A DNA stretch of 47,346 nucleotides from assembly GCF_022271405.1 (NCBI RefSeq), contig NZ_JAJNAL010000038.1, positions 1 to 47,346 of the forward strand, written 5' to 3'. The notes under the pieces are model-generated. The model was given only the letters and a program-made list of their open reading frames with translations, searched no databases and was not told where the DNA came from. A program made the position numbers and the translations under genes. Below are positions 34,389 to 45,490 of the stretch, in pieces. The first letter of the stretch is position 1, and each line of letters opens with the position of its first letter. The DNA is from Rhodopseudomonas infernalis (GTDB taxonomy: Bacteria > Pseudomonadota > Alphaproteobacteria > Rhizobiales > Xanthobacteraceae).

Positions 34389-36764
34389 TCACGCCGCCGC
34401 GCTTCCCTTCGCCTCCCGGATCGCGCGCCAGACTTTTTCCGAGGTCAGCGGCATGTCGAGCGTCTTGACGCCGACGTCTTTCAGGGCGTCGAGGACGGCG
34501 TTGACGACGCTGCCGAGTGAGCCGGCGCAGCCGGCTTCGCCGCAGCCTTTGGTGCCGAGCGGGTTGCCGGGCGTCGGCACCGGGTGATCGCCGACGCTCA
34601 TCATCGGGATGTCTTCGGCGCGCGGCAACGCATAGTCCTGCAGCGAGCCGGTGATCGGCTGGCCGCTGGCGTCGTAGCTCATCTTCTCCATCAGCGCCTG
34701 ACCGATGCCCTGCGCGACGCCACCGTGCAATTGGCCGGCGACGATCATCGGGTTGATCACCGTGCCGAAATCATTCACCGCCGTGTAGCGCACCACTTGC
34801 GTCACGCCGGTGTCGCGATCGATCTCCACCTCGGCGACATGGCAGCCATTGGGGAAGGCAGAGGGCGGGCCCTGCGTGGTGTGATCGACGTCGAGCGAGG
34901 AGGGCACGCCCTCGGGCAGCTTGGCGTCGCGCAGCCGCTGCGCCAGCTCCATGATGCCGATGCTGCGGTCGGTGCCGGCCACGGTGAAGCGGCCTCCTTC
35001 GAATTCGATGTCGGCTTCGGCGGTTTCGAGGAGATGCGACGCTGCGGCCTTGCCCTTGGCGATGACCTGCTGCGACGCCTCGACGATCGCCTGGCCGCTG
35101 GCGGTGATCGAGCGCGAGCCGCCGCTGCCGCTGCCGGCATGGACGATGTCGCTGTCGCCCTGTTCCAGCCGGACGGCGTCGAACGGCAAGCCGAGCTGCG
35201 CGCACAGCACTTGGGCGAACGGGGTGGCGTGGCCCTGGCCGTAATCGAGCGTGCCGGTGATCAGCCGCACCGTGCCGTCTTGCTCGAACACGATCTTGCC
35301 GAGCTCGGCGCTCGGCGGCGCGGTGACTTCCAGATAGGAGCCGACCGCGATGCCGCGCAGCTTGCCGCGCTTGCGGCTGTCCTTCTTGCGCTGCGCGAAG
35401 CCGGCATAGTCCGCCTGTTCGAGCGCCTGCGCGAACACGCCGGCGAAGTCGCCGCAATCATAGGTGACGCCGGAGCAGGCCGTGAACGGCATTTGCGCCG
35501 GCTTGATGAAGTTGCGCTTGCGCAGCGTCAGCCGGTCGATCCCGATCTCGTCGGCGGCGCGGTCGATCAGGCGTTCGAGGAAGTAGTTCGCCTCCGGACG
35601 GCCGGCGCCGCGATAGGCGCCCATCAGCGTCACGTTGGTGACGACGCATTTGATGTCGACGCTGAGCAGCGGCGTGCGATAGACGCTGCCGATGTTCTTG
35701 CCGGTGTTGAGCGACAGCGGCAGCGGTGCGACGCCGGTGATATAGGCGCCGAGATTGCCGGTGCCGCTGAGGCGGATGGCGAGGAAATGGCCCGCGGCAT
35801 CGAGCGCCAGCTCGGCGCGGATCTGCTGGCCGCGGCCGTGGCTGTCCGACAGGAAGCTCGACGAGCGCTCGTCCAGCCACTTCACCGGCCGCCCGAGCGC
35901 CTTGGCGGCGTGCAGGATGCAGATGTATTCCGGATAGGAGATGTTCTTCATGCCGAACGAGCCGCCGACCTGGCCGGTCAGCACGCGCACCTTGTCGTTC
36001 GGAACGCCGAGCAGCTTGGCCAGTGTGTTGCGGTTGCCGGTGACGCCCTGGGTCGGGAGCTGGATGGTGTAGCGTTCGGACCTCGCGTCGTAGGACGCGA
36101 CCCCGACGCGCGGCTCCATCGGCACTGCGGCGACGCGGGTGTTCTCGATGTCCAGCGTGGTCACATGCGCGGCCGAGGCGAAGGCGGCATTCACCGCGTC
36201 GGTGTCGCCGAAGTGATAGTCGATCGCGACGTTGTTGGGGATGTGGTCGTAGAGCTGCGGCGCGCCGGGCTGCATCGCCGCGTCGGCATCGATGACGGCC
36301 TGCAGCGGCTCGATGTCGAGCTCGACCGCTTCGGCGGCGTCGCGTGCCTGCGCCAGCGTGTCGGCGACCACGAACGCAACCGGATCGCCGACGAAGCGGA
36401 CCTTGTCGGTCGCGAGCGCGAGGCGATTGGTCTGCAGCAGCGGCGTGCCGTCACGGCTCTTCATCGGCAGACCGCAGGTGAAGGGCCCGTAATTGGCGGC
36501 GGCCAGATCTGCGCCCGTATAGACCCCGCGCACGCCCGGCATGCCGCGCGCCGCCTCGAGGCCGATGCCGCGGATGACGCCGTGGGCATGCGGGCTGCGG
36601 ACCATCACGGCATAAAGTTGGCCGGGCAGGCTGCAGTCGTCGGTGTAGCGGCCCTTGCCTCGCACCAGCGTGTCGTCCTCCTTGCGCCGCACCGGCTGGC
36701 CGACGCCGTATTTCTGCAGCGCGATGGAGGTGTCGAGCGACGCGTTCGAAGTGTGGTCCTGCAT
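34389..36764 (-). CDS. xanthine dehydrogenase-family molybdopterin-binding subunit (CoxL-like, not a true CO dehydrogenase)
   Basis: A 791-aa large subunit of the molybdenum hydroxylase family. GVGQPVRRKEDDTLVRGKGRYTDD at the start is typical CoxL. The active-site loop is MGAYRGAGRPEA (about residue 380) rather than AYRCSFR, so it is the non-CODH (form II) group acting on aldehydes, purines or N-heterocycles. The catalytic Glu lies in GTKGCGEAGCAG (about residue 741). The usual medium (FAD) and small (2Fe-2S) subunit genes are absent here. I chose the ATG at 36764 by homology; the frame is open upstream. It is divergent from ppx/gppA. Confidence 0.93.
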   Translation of the reverse strand: MQDHTSNASLDTSIALQKYGVGQPVRRKEDDTLVRGKGRYTDDCSLPGQLYAVMVRSPHAHGVIRGIGLEAARGMPGVRGVYTGADLAAANYGPFTCGLPMKSRDGTPLLQTNRLALATDKVRFVGDPVAFVVADTLAQARDAAEAVELDIEPLQAVIDADAAMQPGAPQLYDHIPNNVAIDYHFGDTDAVNAAFASAAHVTTLDIENTRVAAVPMEPRVGVASYDARSERYTIQLPTQGVTGNRNTLAKLLGVPNDKVRVLTGQVGGSFGMKNISYPEYICILHAAKALGRPVKWLDERSSSFLSDSHGRGQQIRAELALDAAGHFLAIRLSGTGNLGAYITGVAPLPLSLNTGKNIGSVYRTPLLSVDIKCVVTNVTLMGAYRGAGRPEANYFLERLIDRAADEIGIDRLTLRKRNFIKPAQMPFTACSGVTYDCGDFAGVFAQALEQADYAGFAQRKKDSRKRGKLRGIAVGSYLEVTAPPSAELGKIVFEQDGTVRLITGTLDYGQGHATPFAQVLCAQLGLPFDAVRLEQGDSDIVHAGSGSGGSRSITASGQAIVEASQQVIAKGKAAASHLLETAEADIEFEGGRFTVAGTDRSIGIMELAQRLRDAKLPEGVPSSLDVDHTTQGPPSAFPNGCHVAEVEIDRDTGVTQVVRYTAVNDFGTVINPMIVAGQLHGGVAQGIGQALMEKMSYDASGQPITGSLQDYALPRAEDIPMMSVGDHPVPTPGNPLGTKGCGEAGCAGSLGSVVNAVLDALKDVGVKTLDMPLTSEKVWRAIREAKGSAAA

Positions 36765-36991
36765 CCGGTTCGTTCCAGCACGTGAGAGGCGGACGGCCGC
36801 TGGCGCAGCAAAGGTCCGCAAGGGCTTGGCGGGGAGGGCAATCATCTCCAAATAGGCCGGCAATACCGGCGCGGCAACGCACGATCTGGAATGCGGGCCG
36901 TGCGATGGGTTGCGCCCCAGCCGGGCGCTGCTAAACTTTCCGTGAAAACCTGAACACGACGTCGGCCGGACGGCCACGAAAGACCGAATTG

Positions 36992-38059
36992 ATGGACGAG
37001 GAGACGCGGCTCCGCGGCGGCCCTGTGCCGCGCGAAGATCCGCAGCCGGCGCATATTGCAGCGGCCGAGGCTGAGCATGACACGACTGCGCCGCACGGCG
37101 CCGTCTATGCGGCGCTTGATCTCGGCACCAACAACTGCCGCCTGCTGATCGCGCGGCCGGCCGGGGACAGCTTCCGGGTCGTCGACTCGTTTTCCCGGAT
37201 TATCCGGTTGGGCGAGGGCGTCTCCGTGTCCGGACGGATCAGCGACGCGGCGATAACCCGAGCGATCTCGGCGCTGTCGGTGTGCCGTGACAAGATCAGG
37301 CAGCGTCACGTCACGCGGCAACGCCTGATCGCGACCGAAGCCTGCCGGGCAGCGGTCAATGCCGACGAATTCTGCGACAAGGTCGCCCACGCCACCGGCA
37401 TCCGGCTGGAAATCATCGATCGCGAGACCGAGGCACGGCTGGCCGCGACCGGCTGCTCGCCGCTGGTCGACACGGCCGGCCGCGGCGCGATTCTGTTCGA
37501 CATCGGCGGTGGCTCCAGCGAGCTGGTGCGGCTCGCGCGCGATCCGGCGCGGCCGGATCTGCCGCCCCGGATTCGGGCCTGGATGTCGATTCCGCTCGGC
37601 GTCGTCACGCTCGCCGAGCAGTTCGGCGGCAAGGTGGTGACGCCCGGCAGCTATACGGCGATGGTGGCGGAGGTCGCCAAGCACGTCGCGCCGTTCGCCG
37701 CCGCCCATGGCGACGATCTCGAAGGGCTGCATCTGCTCGGGACGTCGGGCACCGTGACCACGCTGGCCGGCCTGCATCTCGATCTGATCCGCTACGACCG
37801 GCGCAGGGTCGACGGCATCTGGATGGACGATGCCGAACTCACCGCCACGATCGAGCGGTTGCTCGGCATGACCTATCACGACCGCGCCCAAAACCATTGC
37901 ATCGGCACCGAGCGCGCCGACCTGGTGCTGGCCGGCTGCGCCATCCTCGACGCGGTGCGCGCGGCGTTCCCGCTGCCCCGCCTGCGCGTCGCCGATCGGG
38001 GGCTCCGCGAAGGCATGCTGGTCGAGATGATGCAGGCCGATGGGCTGCTCGGGGCCTGA
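36992..38059 (+). CDS. Ppx/GppA family exopolyphosphatase / pppGpp phosphatase
   Basis: A 355-aa protein of the ASKHA fold. YAALDLGTNNCRLLIARP (39-56) is phosphate loop 1 and FDIGGGSSELVRLA is loop 2; LLGTSGTVTTLAGLHL, RRRVDGIWM and RADLVLAGCAIL are further family motifs. The first 35 residues are an extra, poorly conserved extension. It lacks the long C-terminal domain of E. coli Ppx, as usual in alphaproteobacteria. It hydrolyses polyphosphate or pppGpp. The start is ATG at 36992 (no strong Shine-Dalgarno). rlmE follows on the same strand, a pairing I recall as common in rhizobia. Confidence 0.92.
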   Translation: MDEETRLRGGPVPREDPQPAHIAAAEAEHDTTAPHGAVYAALDLGTNNCRLLIARPAGDSFRVVDSFSRIIRLGEGVSVSGRISDAAITRAISALSVCRDKIRQRHVTRQRLIATEACRAAVNADEFCDKVAHATGIRLEIIDRETEARLAATGCSPLVDTAGRGAILFDIGGGSSELVRLARDPARPDLPPRIRAWMSIPLGVVTLAEQFGGKVVTPGSYTAMVAEVAKHVAPFAAAHGDDLEGLHLLGTSGTVTTLAGLHLDLIRYDRRRVDGIWMDDAELTATIERLLGMTYHDRAQNHCIGTERADLVLAGCAILDAVRAAFPLPRLRVADRGLREGMLVEMMQADGLLGA

Positions 38060-38087
38060 GCCTCAATTCAGCGGACGACCTCTCCCC

Positions 38088-38166
38088 GTCATTGCGAGGA
38101 GCGTAGCGACGAAGCAATCCAGCCTCGGTGCACGGCACTGGATTGCTTCGCTTCGCTCGCAATGAC
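38088..38166. repeat. family A palindrome between ppx/gppA and rlmE
   Basis: GTCATTGCGAGGAGCGTAGC with mirror GCTCGCAATGAC, inner GAAGCAATCCAG/CTGGATTGCTTCG. It lies within a probable operon, 28 bp after the stop. Confidence 0.88.
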
Positions 38167-38242
38167 GGGAGAATCGGTTCCGCGCTGTTTTTTCCGCGCT
38201 CATCTGCTAAGCAACGCTGGTTCATCACGCACAAGCAGGGCC

Positions 38243-38959
38243 ATGGCCAAAGACACCACCGGACGAATGCGCGTTACCGTCAAGAGCGCCGGCAGGATGA
38301 AGCTGTCGTCGAAGCTCTGGCTCGACCGCCAACTCAACGATCCGTATGTCGCGCAGGCCAAGCGCGACGGCTATCGCTCGCGCGCGGCCTACAAGCTGAC
38401 CGAGATCGACGACAAGTATCACCTGCTCAAGCCGGGGCTGGCGGTGGTCGATCTCGGCGCCGCGCCGGGCGGCTGGAGCCAGGTCGCAGCCAAGCGCACG
38501 CGCGCCGCGGAGGGCCGCGGCAAGGTGATAGCGATCGACCTGCTGGAGATGGGCGAGATTCCCGGCGTCACATTCGCGCAACTCGACTTCCTCGACAATG
38601 CCGCGCCCGACAAACTCCGCGAGATGCTCGGCGGCGGCGCCGACGTGGTGATGAGCGACATGGCGGCCAATACCACCGGCCATCGCAAGACCGATCAGCT
38701 CCGCATCGTCGGCCTGGTCGAGAGCGCCGCGCAGTTCGCCAGCGAAGTGCTGAAGCCGGGCGGCACCTTCGTCGCCAAGGTGTTTCAGAGCGGCGCGGAC
38801 GCGACGCTGATGAATCAGCTCAAGCGCGATTTCGCGACCGTCAAGAACGTCAAGCCAGCAGCGAGCCGCAAGGATTCGTCGGAGCGCTATGTCCTGGCGA
38901 TGGGCTTTCGCGGTACCGCGGAGGTCTCGCAAGACCAAAGCGCTTCATCGATTGATTGA
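38243..38959 (+). CDS. rlmE: 23S rRNA (uridine-2'-O)-methyltransferase RlmE (FtsJ/RrmJ)
   Basis: A 238-aa SAM-dependent enzyme that methylates U2552 (E. coli numbering) of 23S rRNA late in ribosome assembly. The K-D-K-E catalytic set is Lys51 (AAYKL), Asp139 ([11 protein letters not shown]), Lys179 (FVAKVFQ) and Glu214 (SSERYVLA). The SAM-binding motif [15 protein letters not shown] is at 68-82. I chose the ATG at 38243; the N-terminal 28 residues of the longer frame are not conserved. A family C repeat follows. Confidence 0.97.
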   Translation: MAKDTTGRMRVTVKSAGRMKLSSKLWLDRQLNDPYVAQAKRDGYRSRAAYKLTEIDDKYHLLKPGLAVVDLGAAPGGWSQVAAKRTRAAEGRGKVIAIDLLEMGEIPGVTFAQLDFLDNAAPDKLREMLGGGADVVMSDMAANTTGHRKTDQLRIVGLVESAAQFASEVLKPGGTFVAKVFQSGADATLMNQLKRDFATVKNVKPAASRKDSSERYVLAMGFRGTAEVSQDQSASSID

Positions 38960-38988
38960 AGCGACGCCGTCTCTTCGAGTGCTGAGTC

Positions 38989-39106
38989 GTCATCCTGAGG
39001 TGTGCGCGTAGCGCACCTCGAAGGATACGGCCAAGGTGCTTGCGGCTCATCCTTCGAGGCCCGCAGCGCGGCGCAAAGCGCGGCACAGCGGGTGCCTCAG
39101 GATGAC
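38989..39106. repeat. family C palindrome
   Basis: GTCATCCTGAGGTGTGCGC, GCACCTCGAAGGAT, mirrored by ATCCTTCGAGGCCCGC and GTGCCTCAGGATGAC. It is the second copy of the repeat found inside groESL. Confidence 0.85.
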
Positions 39107-39302
39107 GGCGGTGATGCTATCAGAAGCACAACCGCTCTCATTCCGTGGCGCTGCGCGTTCGTGCGAGCTGAGCTGCGAGTTACTTGCTCAGATTCCGGTT
39201 GAGTACGCACGATTTGCCGCGCTGGGGTATCAATTTACAGCGGTGATTTCGCAGACTCTTCTACGCTGGTTCATTGGACAGCGAAACCCGAGGGGACTGC
39301 GG
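39107..39302. other. non-coding stretch, nothing recognised
   Basis: 196 bp less GC-rich than the surroundings, between the family C repeat and the zinc-ribbon gene. It probably holds the promoter of that gene, but no clear -35/-10 pair stands out. GAGGGG just before 39303 serves as ribosome binding site. Confidence 0.4.
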
Positions 39303-39482
39303 ATGGATATTCTGACCCCGATGTGTCGGGCATGCGGCGTCGACCGCGAACTCGTCGAGGTCGAACACGCCAACGCGCGTTTCGACGTGCCGCACTATCG
39401 CTGCCCGATCTGCGCCGACGTGCTGCGACTGGCGGTGCGGCACGACGATCTCGGTCCTGGCGACCAGGACGCCCTGCGCTAA
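39303..39482 (+). CDS. small zinc-ribbon protein
   Basis: A 59-aa protein with two CxxC pairs, Cys8-x2-Cys11 (MCRACG) and Cys34-x2-Cys37 (RCPICA), spaced as in a zinc ribbon. The C-terminal half (LRLAVRHDDLGPGD) is acidic. Function is unknown; such ribbons often bind nucleic acids or partner proteins. I chose the ATG at 39303, with GAGGGG upstream. Its stop lies 3 bp from the stop of the convergent MFS gene, leaving no room for a terminator. Confidence 0.75.
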   Translation: MDILTPMCRACGVDRELVEVEHANARFDVPHYRCPICADVLRLAVRHDDLGPGDQDALR

Positions 39483-39485
39483 CCG

Positions 39486-40973
39486 TCAACCCAGCCGCTG
39501 ATCGCGTGCGTCCTGGGTCTCTTCCGTGGCCTTCTTGGTGGCGGTGCTGGTGACCGCGCTGACTTCGCCCTTGCGGCTGGAAATGTCGATCGCCTTGCGG
39601 CCGGAAATCTCGCTGCCGGCGTCGTCCGGCATCCGCCAGAACGAGAAGGCCGACAGCGCCGACAGCGCGGCGACCACCACGAAAGCCGGGGCGAAATCGT
39701 CGGCGCTGAGTGTCGACGAGTGGCGCAGCGCCATGGTGGCCTCCACCGTAAAAGCCCCGACCGCAACGCCGGCCGAGATCGCGAGCTGCTGGCCGACGCT
39801 GACCAGCGTGGTGGCGCGGCTCATCTGTGGCGTCTGCACTTCTGCATAAGCCACCGTGTTGATCGCGGTGAACTGCAGCGAGCGGAAGAAACCGCCGACC
39901 AGCAGGATGATCATGATCAGCAGCAGCGGCGTCGCCGGGGTGAACAGCGCGCAGGCGGCGAGAAAGACGGCACTGACCAGCGCGTTGATGGTCATGATGC
40001 GGCGGAAGCCGAAAGTGCGGATGATCCGCGCGGCCAGAGGCTTCATCCCCATTGCCCCGGCCGAAGACGCGAAGGTGACGAGGCCGGACTGGAACGGCGT
40101 CAAGCCGAAGCCGATCTGCATCAACAACGGCAGCAGAAACGGCAGCGCGCCGATGCCGAGCCGGAAAAGGAAGCCGCCGGTCAGCGAGGCGCGCAGCGTC
40201 GTCAGCCGCATCAGCGAGAAGTCGAGCACCGGGGAGGCGGTGCGCCGGGCATGGCGCAGATACAGCAGCAGCGAGCCGCAGCCGACCACGATCAGGCCGG
40301 TGACGACCGGCCAGGGCAGCAGGCCGAGGCCGGCGACCGACAGGCCGAACGCGATGCCGGCAACGCCGATGCCGGCCAGCACCAGGCCGTAGACGTCGAG
40401 CCGCTCCGGATTCTCGCTGCGGATCGGATCGATATAGCGCTGCGCGAAGAAGATGCCAGCGAGCCCGATCGGGATGTTGATCAGGAAGATCCAGTGCCAG
40501 GAGAAATACGTGGTGATGAAGCCGCCGAGCGGCGGGCCGATGACCGGACCGATCAGCGCCGGCACCGTCATCCACGCCATCGCGCCGACCAGCGCCGCCT
40601 TGTCGATCGAGCGCAGCAGCACCAGCCGCCCGACCGGAGTCATCATCGCGCCGCCGATGCCCTGCAGGATGCGGGCGGCGACGAAGTCGTTGATCGAATG
40701 CGCCAGCGCGCAGCCGATCGAGCCGACCATGAACACGGCGATCGCCGCGGAGAACACCGTGCGCGCCCCGAACCGGTCGGCGGCCCAGCCGGACGCCGGG
40801 ATGAACACCGCCAGCGACAGCAGATACGAGGTGATCGCCAGCTTCAGCGTCAGCGGCGAGGTGCCGATATCCGCCGCGATGGCCGGCAGCGAGGTCGCGA
40901 TCACGGTGGCGTCCATGTTTTCCATGAACAGCGCGGCGGCCACGATCAGCGGGATCAGTCGTTCTTTTTGCAT
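39486..40973 (-). CDS. MFS transporter, DHA2 family (EmrB/QacA-like drug exporter)
   Basis: A 495-aa inner-membrane protein with about 14 hydrophobic segments. FMENMDATVIATSLPAIAADIG (residues 16-37) is DHA2 motif D1. GWAADRFGARTVFSAAI is motif A, and GAMAWMTVPALIGPVIGPPLGGFI is motif C (GxxxGPxxGG), which marks antiporters that export drugs. No membrane-fusion protein gene is adjacent, so it probably works alone. The last 25 residues are cytoplasmic and polar. It is divergent from the small membrane protein gene at 41112. Confidence 0.95.
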   Translation of the reverse strand: MQKERLIPLIVAAALFMENMDATVIATSLPAIAADIGTSPLTLKLAITSYLLSLAVFIPASGWAADRFGARTVFSAAIAVFMVGSIGCALAHSINDFVAARILQGIGGAMMTPVGRLVLLRSIDKAALVGAMAWMTVPALIGPVIGPPLGGFITTYFSWHWIFLINIPIGLAGIFFAQRYIDPIRSENPERLDVYGLVLAGIGVAGIAFGLSVAGLGLLPWPVVTGLIVVGCGSLLLYLRHARRTASPVLDFSLMRLTTLRASLTGGFLFRLGIGALPFLLPLLMQIGFGLTPFQSGLVTFASSAGAMGMKPLAARIIRTFGFRRIMTINALVSAVFLAACALFTPATPLLLIMIILLVGGFFRSLQFTAINTVAYAEVQTPQMSRATTLVSVGQQLAISAGVAVGAFTVEATMALRHSSTLSADDFAPAFVVVAALSALSAFSFWRMPDDAGSEISGRKAIDISSRKGEVSAVTSTATKKATEETQDARDQRLG

Positions 40974-41111
40974 GCCGGATGAGGTCGAGGAGGGAGCCCG
41001 GGCTGTAGCACCTGCGCCGAGCGGTCGCTATTGCGGAAGCGTGTGTGCTTCCTAAATCCTGCGTGACCGGCGCGTTCCCATCTGCCGGAACCTCGCCAGG
41101 GAGTTTCGCCG

Positions 41112-41360
41112 ATGATCTACCTGCTCGCCGCGTTCCTGCCGCCGCTGGGCCTGCTGTTCAACGGTCAGCCGCTGTCGGCGGTGTTCAACTTCATGCTGCT
41201 GGTCGTCTGCCTGGTGCTCGGCTTGATCTTCCACCCTTTGCTGGTGGTGCCGTCGCTGCACGCGCTGATTGCGGTGCGGATGGAGCGGGAAAAGCGGATG
41301 CACCGCGAAGTTGTCGAAGCAATCCGTGAGTATGGCCCGCCGCAGGGCTACCGGCGCTGA
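41112..41360 (+). CDS. small two-helix membrane protein (possible Pmp3/UPF0057-like)
   Basis: An 82-aa protein with two hydrophobic segments (MIYLLAAFLPPLGLLF and FNFMLLVVCLVLGLIF) and a basic C-terminal tail (RMEREKRMHREVV). The FLPPLGLL opening and layout resemble Pmp3/YqaE proteins, which influence membrane potential under salt stress, but the second half is longer, so the assignment is tentative. The ATG at 41112 follows AGGGAG by 8 bases. It is divergent from the DHA2 exporter. Confidence 0.7.
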   Translation: MIYLLAAFLPPLGLLFNGQPLSAVFNFMLLVVCLVLGLIFHPLLVVPSLHALIAVRMEREKRMHREVVEAIREYGPPQGYRR

Positions 41361-43164
<1,804 letters not shown>

Positions 43165-43188
43165 GGCTGCGCGAAGTACCAAGTGGCA

Positions 43189-43303
43189 GTCATTCCGGGG
43201 CGCGCGCCCTTGCGCGCGAACCCGGAATCTCGAAGAGATGGGGCACGGCGGTACCCGTTGCAGATTCCGGGTTCGCTCGCTTGCGCGAGCGCCCCGGAAT
43301 GAC
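43189..43303. repeat. family B palindrome
   Basis: GTCATTCCGGGGCGCGCGCC, GCGCGAACCCGGAATCTC, mirrored by AGATTCCGGGTTCGCTCGC and GAGCGCCCCGGAATGAC. It begins 24 bp after the guaB stop. Confidence 0.85.
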
Positions 43304-43362
43304 GGCGCTGCGGCGGGCGGCTGGCCGCCGAAACGGTTAGTTTCGCCGATCACCTCTCCATT

Positions 43363-43506
43363 GTCATTCCGGGCGCGCGAAGCGCGAGCCCGGAATCCAT
43401 AACCACCGCGCTGTGTTGTGATGCGGGGCGGCGCGGCGTCGTGTCCTGTCGTGTGCAAAGTGGCTATGGATTCCGGGCTCGCGCCAAGAGGCGCGCCCCG
43501 GAATGA
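43363..43506. repeat. family B long palindrome
   Basis: GTCATTCCGGGCGCGCGAAG, GAGCCCGGAATCCATA, mirrored by TATGGATTCCGGGCTCGC and GCGCGCCCCGGAATGAC. With the previous copy it fills most of the 490-bp gap between guaB and the MDR gene; 43507-43654 hold only the likely promoter and AAAGGAAA. Confidence 0.85.
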
Positions 43507-43654
43507 CGAACGAGAGGGTGTCGCAAAGGTGAATTGACGCTGCGCCAACCTCCGTGGGGGGCGATCCGCACCGCAGTTGGCGAATTGGATGCATTCGCAT
43601 ACAGTCCCGGCCTCGACGCCTGATCTCTCAACAAGCATCAAAAAAGGAAACGCA

Positions 43655-44680
43655 ATGTCCAAGGCCAAGCGTATCGTTCTTGCCTCGCGTCCGGTCGGTG
43701 AGCCGACCGCGGCGAATTTCCGTCTCGAGGAAGTCGACATGCCGGCGCCGGGCGAGGGGCAGGTGCTGTTGCGGACGATCTGGCTGTCGCTCGATCCCTA
43801 TATGCGCGGCCGCATGAGTGATGGGCCGTCCTACGCGCAGCCGGTTCCGATCGGCGGCGTGATGGAAGGCGGCACGGTGTGCGAAGTGATCGACAGTAAG
43901 AGCCCCGGCTTCGCCAAGGGTGACATCGTGCTGGCGCACAGCGGCTGGGCGACCCATGCGGTGGCCGACGCCAAGCCGCTGCGCAAGATCGACCCGTCGC
44001 TCGGGCCGATCTCGACGGCTGTCGGCGTGCTCGGCATGCCCGGCATGACCGCCTACACCGGCCTGCTCGATATCGGCCAGCCGAAGGAAGGCGAGACCGT
44101 CGTGGTCGCCGCCGCATCCGGCGCGGTCGGTTCGGCGGTCGGGCAGATCGCCAAGATCAAGGGCGCCCGCGCGGTCGGCATCGCCGGCGGCAAGGAGAAG
44201 TGCGACTACGTCAAGAAAGAGCTCGGCTTCGACGACTGCCTCGACCATCGCGATCCGGACCTCGCCGCCAAGCTGAAGGCGGCGTGCCCGAACGGCATTG
44301 ATGTGTATTTCGAGAACGTCGGCGGCGGAGTGTTCGAAGCGGTGTTTCCGCTGTTCAACAATTTCGCCCGCATGCCGGTGTGCGGACTGATCGCCCAGTA
44401 CAACGCCTTCGAAGCGCCGCCGACGCCGAAATGGGCGACCGCGCTGATGCGCCATGTGCTGACCAAGCGGCTCAATATCCGCGGCTTCATCGTCAGCGAC
44501 TTCGCCGGCCGGCGTCAGGAGTTTCTGCGCGAGATGTCGCAGTGGGTGCGTGAAGGCAAGGTGAAGTACAAGGAGTTCGTCACCGAGGGAGTCGAGAGCG
44601 CGCCGGAGGCGTTTATCGGCCTCTTGAAGGGCGCGAATTTCGGCAAGCAGATGGTTCGCATCGGCGCCGACAAGGCGTAG
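43655..44680 (+). CDS. NADP-dependent MDR oxidoreductase (leukotriene B4 dehydrogenase/CurA-like)
   Basis: A 341-aa medium-chain reductase without zinc ligands. LRTIWLSLDPYMRGRMSD (about 45-62), GMPGMTAYTGLLDIGQPKEGETVVVAAASGAVGSAVGQIAKIKGARAVGIAGG (128-180, the NADPH fold) and VDVYFENVGG are characteristic of the PTGR/CurA group that reduces enones. The substrate is unknown. The start is ATG at 43655, where homology begins; the frame is open 26 codons upstream. It is a separate unit from guaB, with two family B repeats between. Confidence 0.93.
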   Translation: MSKAKRIVLASRPVGEPTAANFRLEEVDMPAPGEGQVLLRTIWLSLDPYMRGRMSDGPSYAQPVPIGGVMEGGTVCEVIDSKSPGFAKGDIVLAHSGWATHAVADAKPLRKIDPSLGPISTAVGVLGMPGMTAYTGLLDIGQPKEGETVVVAAASGAVGSAVGQIAKIKGARAVGIAGGKEKCDYVKKELGFDDCLDHRDPDLAAKLKAACPNGIDVYFENVGGGVFEAVFPLFNNFARMPVCGLIAQYNAFEAPPTPKWATALMRHVLTKRLNIRGFIVSDFAGRRQEFLREMSQWVREGKVKYKEFVTEGVESAPEAFIGLLKGANFGKQMVRIGADKA

Positions 44681-44690
44681 CGCGAGCGGG

Positions 44691-45356
44691 CTAAATCACC
44701 CGGTAGCGGATCGCGTAGTCGTCGCGGACGGCCTTGGGCCGGCTCTGCGACGGCGCGCGGTCCGCCAGATGCCACGGGCCGAAAATGGCGGTGCGGCTCG
44801 GATTGGCGGCGAGCCGCAGCTTGAACAGATGCTGGCCCTCGCCGGGCAGGTTGAGGATCACCAGCCGGTCGGCGGTACGGAATTCGATCGGCACCGAGCC
44901 GCGCAGCACCGCATGGCCGTCGGCGAGCGCGGCGGGGCCTTGCAGTTGCGCGATGGTCTGATTGCGGTCGGTGTGCAGCTCGATCTGGGCGTCGCGGCCG
45001 AGCGCTGCGAGCGCGGCCGGCGGCAGCCGGATCTCGAATTCGACGGCGGGCCTGGCGCTGTTCAGGCCAAGCGCAGCCAGCGCAGTGTGGCGAATGTCGT
45101 GAACCACGAAAGCGAGCAGGGCGCCGGCCAACACCAGCGCGGCGCCGTGCTTGAGGACGTCGCGAACGGTGCGCTCGTACCGGCCGAAATACATCCAGAG
45201 CACGATGGCCACCGCGCCCGCGGCGGCGGCGCCGGCCAGCGCCGATGTGGCGATCCCGGCGGCATCGGTGGTGAGGCCGAAGATGCGGCCGAGGCTGACG
45301 ATCGCGTCCGCGATCATGTCGCCGATCGTCTCCGCAAAGCTGGCCCAGTCACCCAT
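44691..45356 (-). CDS. unrecognised membrane protein
   Basis: A 221-aa protein I do not recognise. Two strong hydrophobic segments lie at about residues 36-57 (SALAGAAAAGAVAIVLWMYF) and 72-88 (AALVLAGALLAFVVHDI). The rest (about 100-221) is soluble with a beta-rich pattern (VEFEIRLPPAALAALGRDAQIELHTDRNQTIAQLQ) and would sit outside or inside the inner membrane. It is convergent with the MDR gene (10-bp gap) and divergent from the MAPEG-like gene. Base composition matches its neighbours. Confidence 0.75.
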   Translation of the reverse strand: MGDWASFAETIGDMIADAIVSLGRIFGLTTDAAGIATSALAGAAAAGAVAIVLWMYFGRYERTVRDVLKHGAALVLAGALLAFVVHDIRHTALAALGLNSARPAVEFEIRLPPAALAALGRDAQIELHTDRNQTIAQLQGPAALADGHAVLRGSVPIEFRTADRLVILNLPGEGQHLFKLRLAANPSRTAIFGPWHLADRAPSQSRPKAVRDDYAIRYRVI

Positions 45357-45490
45357 CTACGCCTCCCGATCCGTCCCGCACCCCGTCAGGCGTGGGTCGG
45401 AGCTGCGCTGGCGCTGGTTCAACGCCGACGCGCGATTTGTCATAGTCCGGCGGCGCGGCTAAGAGGGCCCGAACAAGCGGAGAGCTTTCG

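Noticed and set aside
34389-36764. Aerobic carbon monoxide dehydrogenase CoxL
   Set aside because: The active-site loop reads AYRGAGR rather than AYRCSFR, and coxM and coxS are absent.
34584-36785. Plus-strand ORF of more than 700 codons
   Set aside because: It is exactly antisense to the molybdenum hydroxylase gene, whose motifs are unmistakable; the composition is that of a shadow frame.
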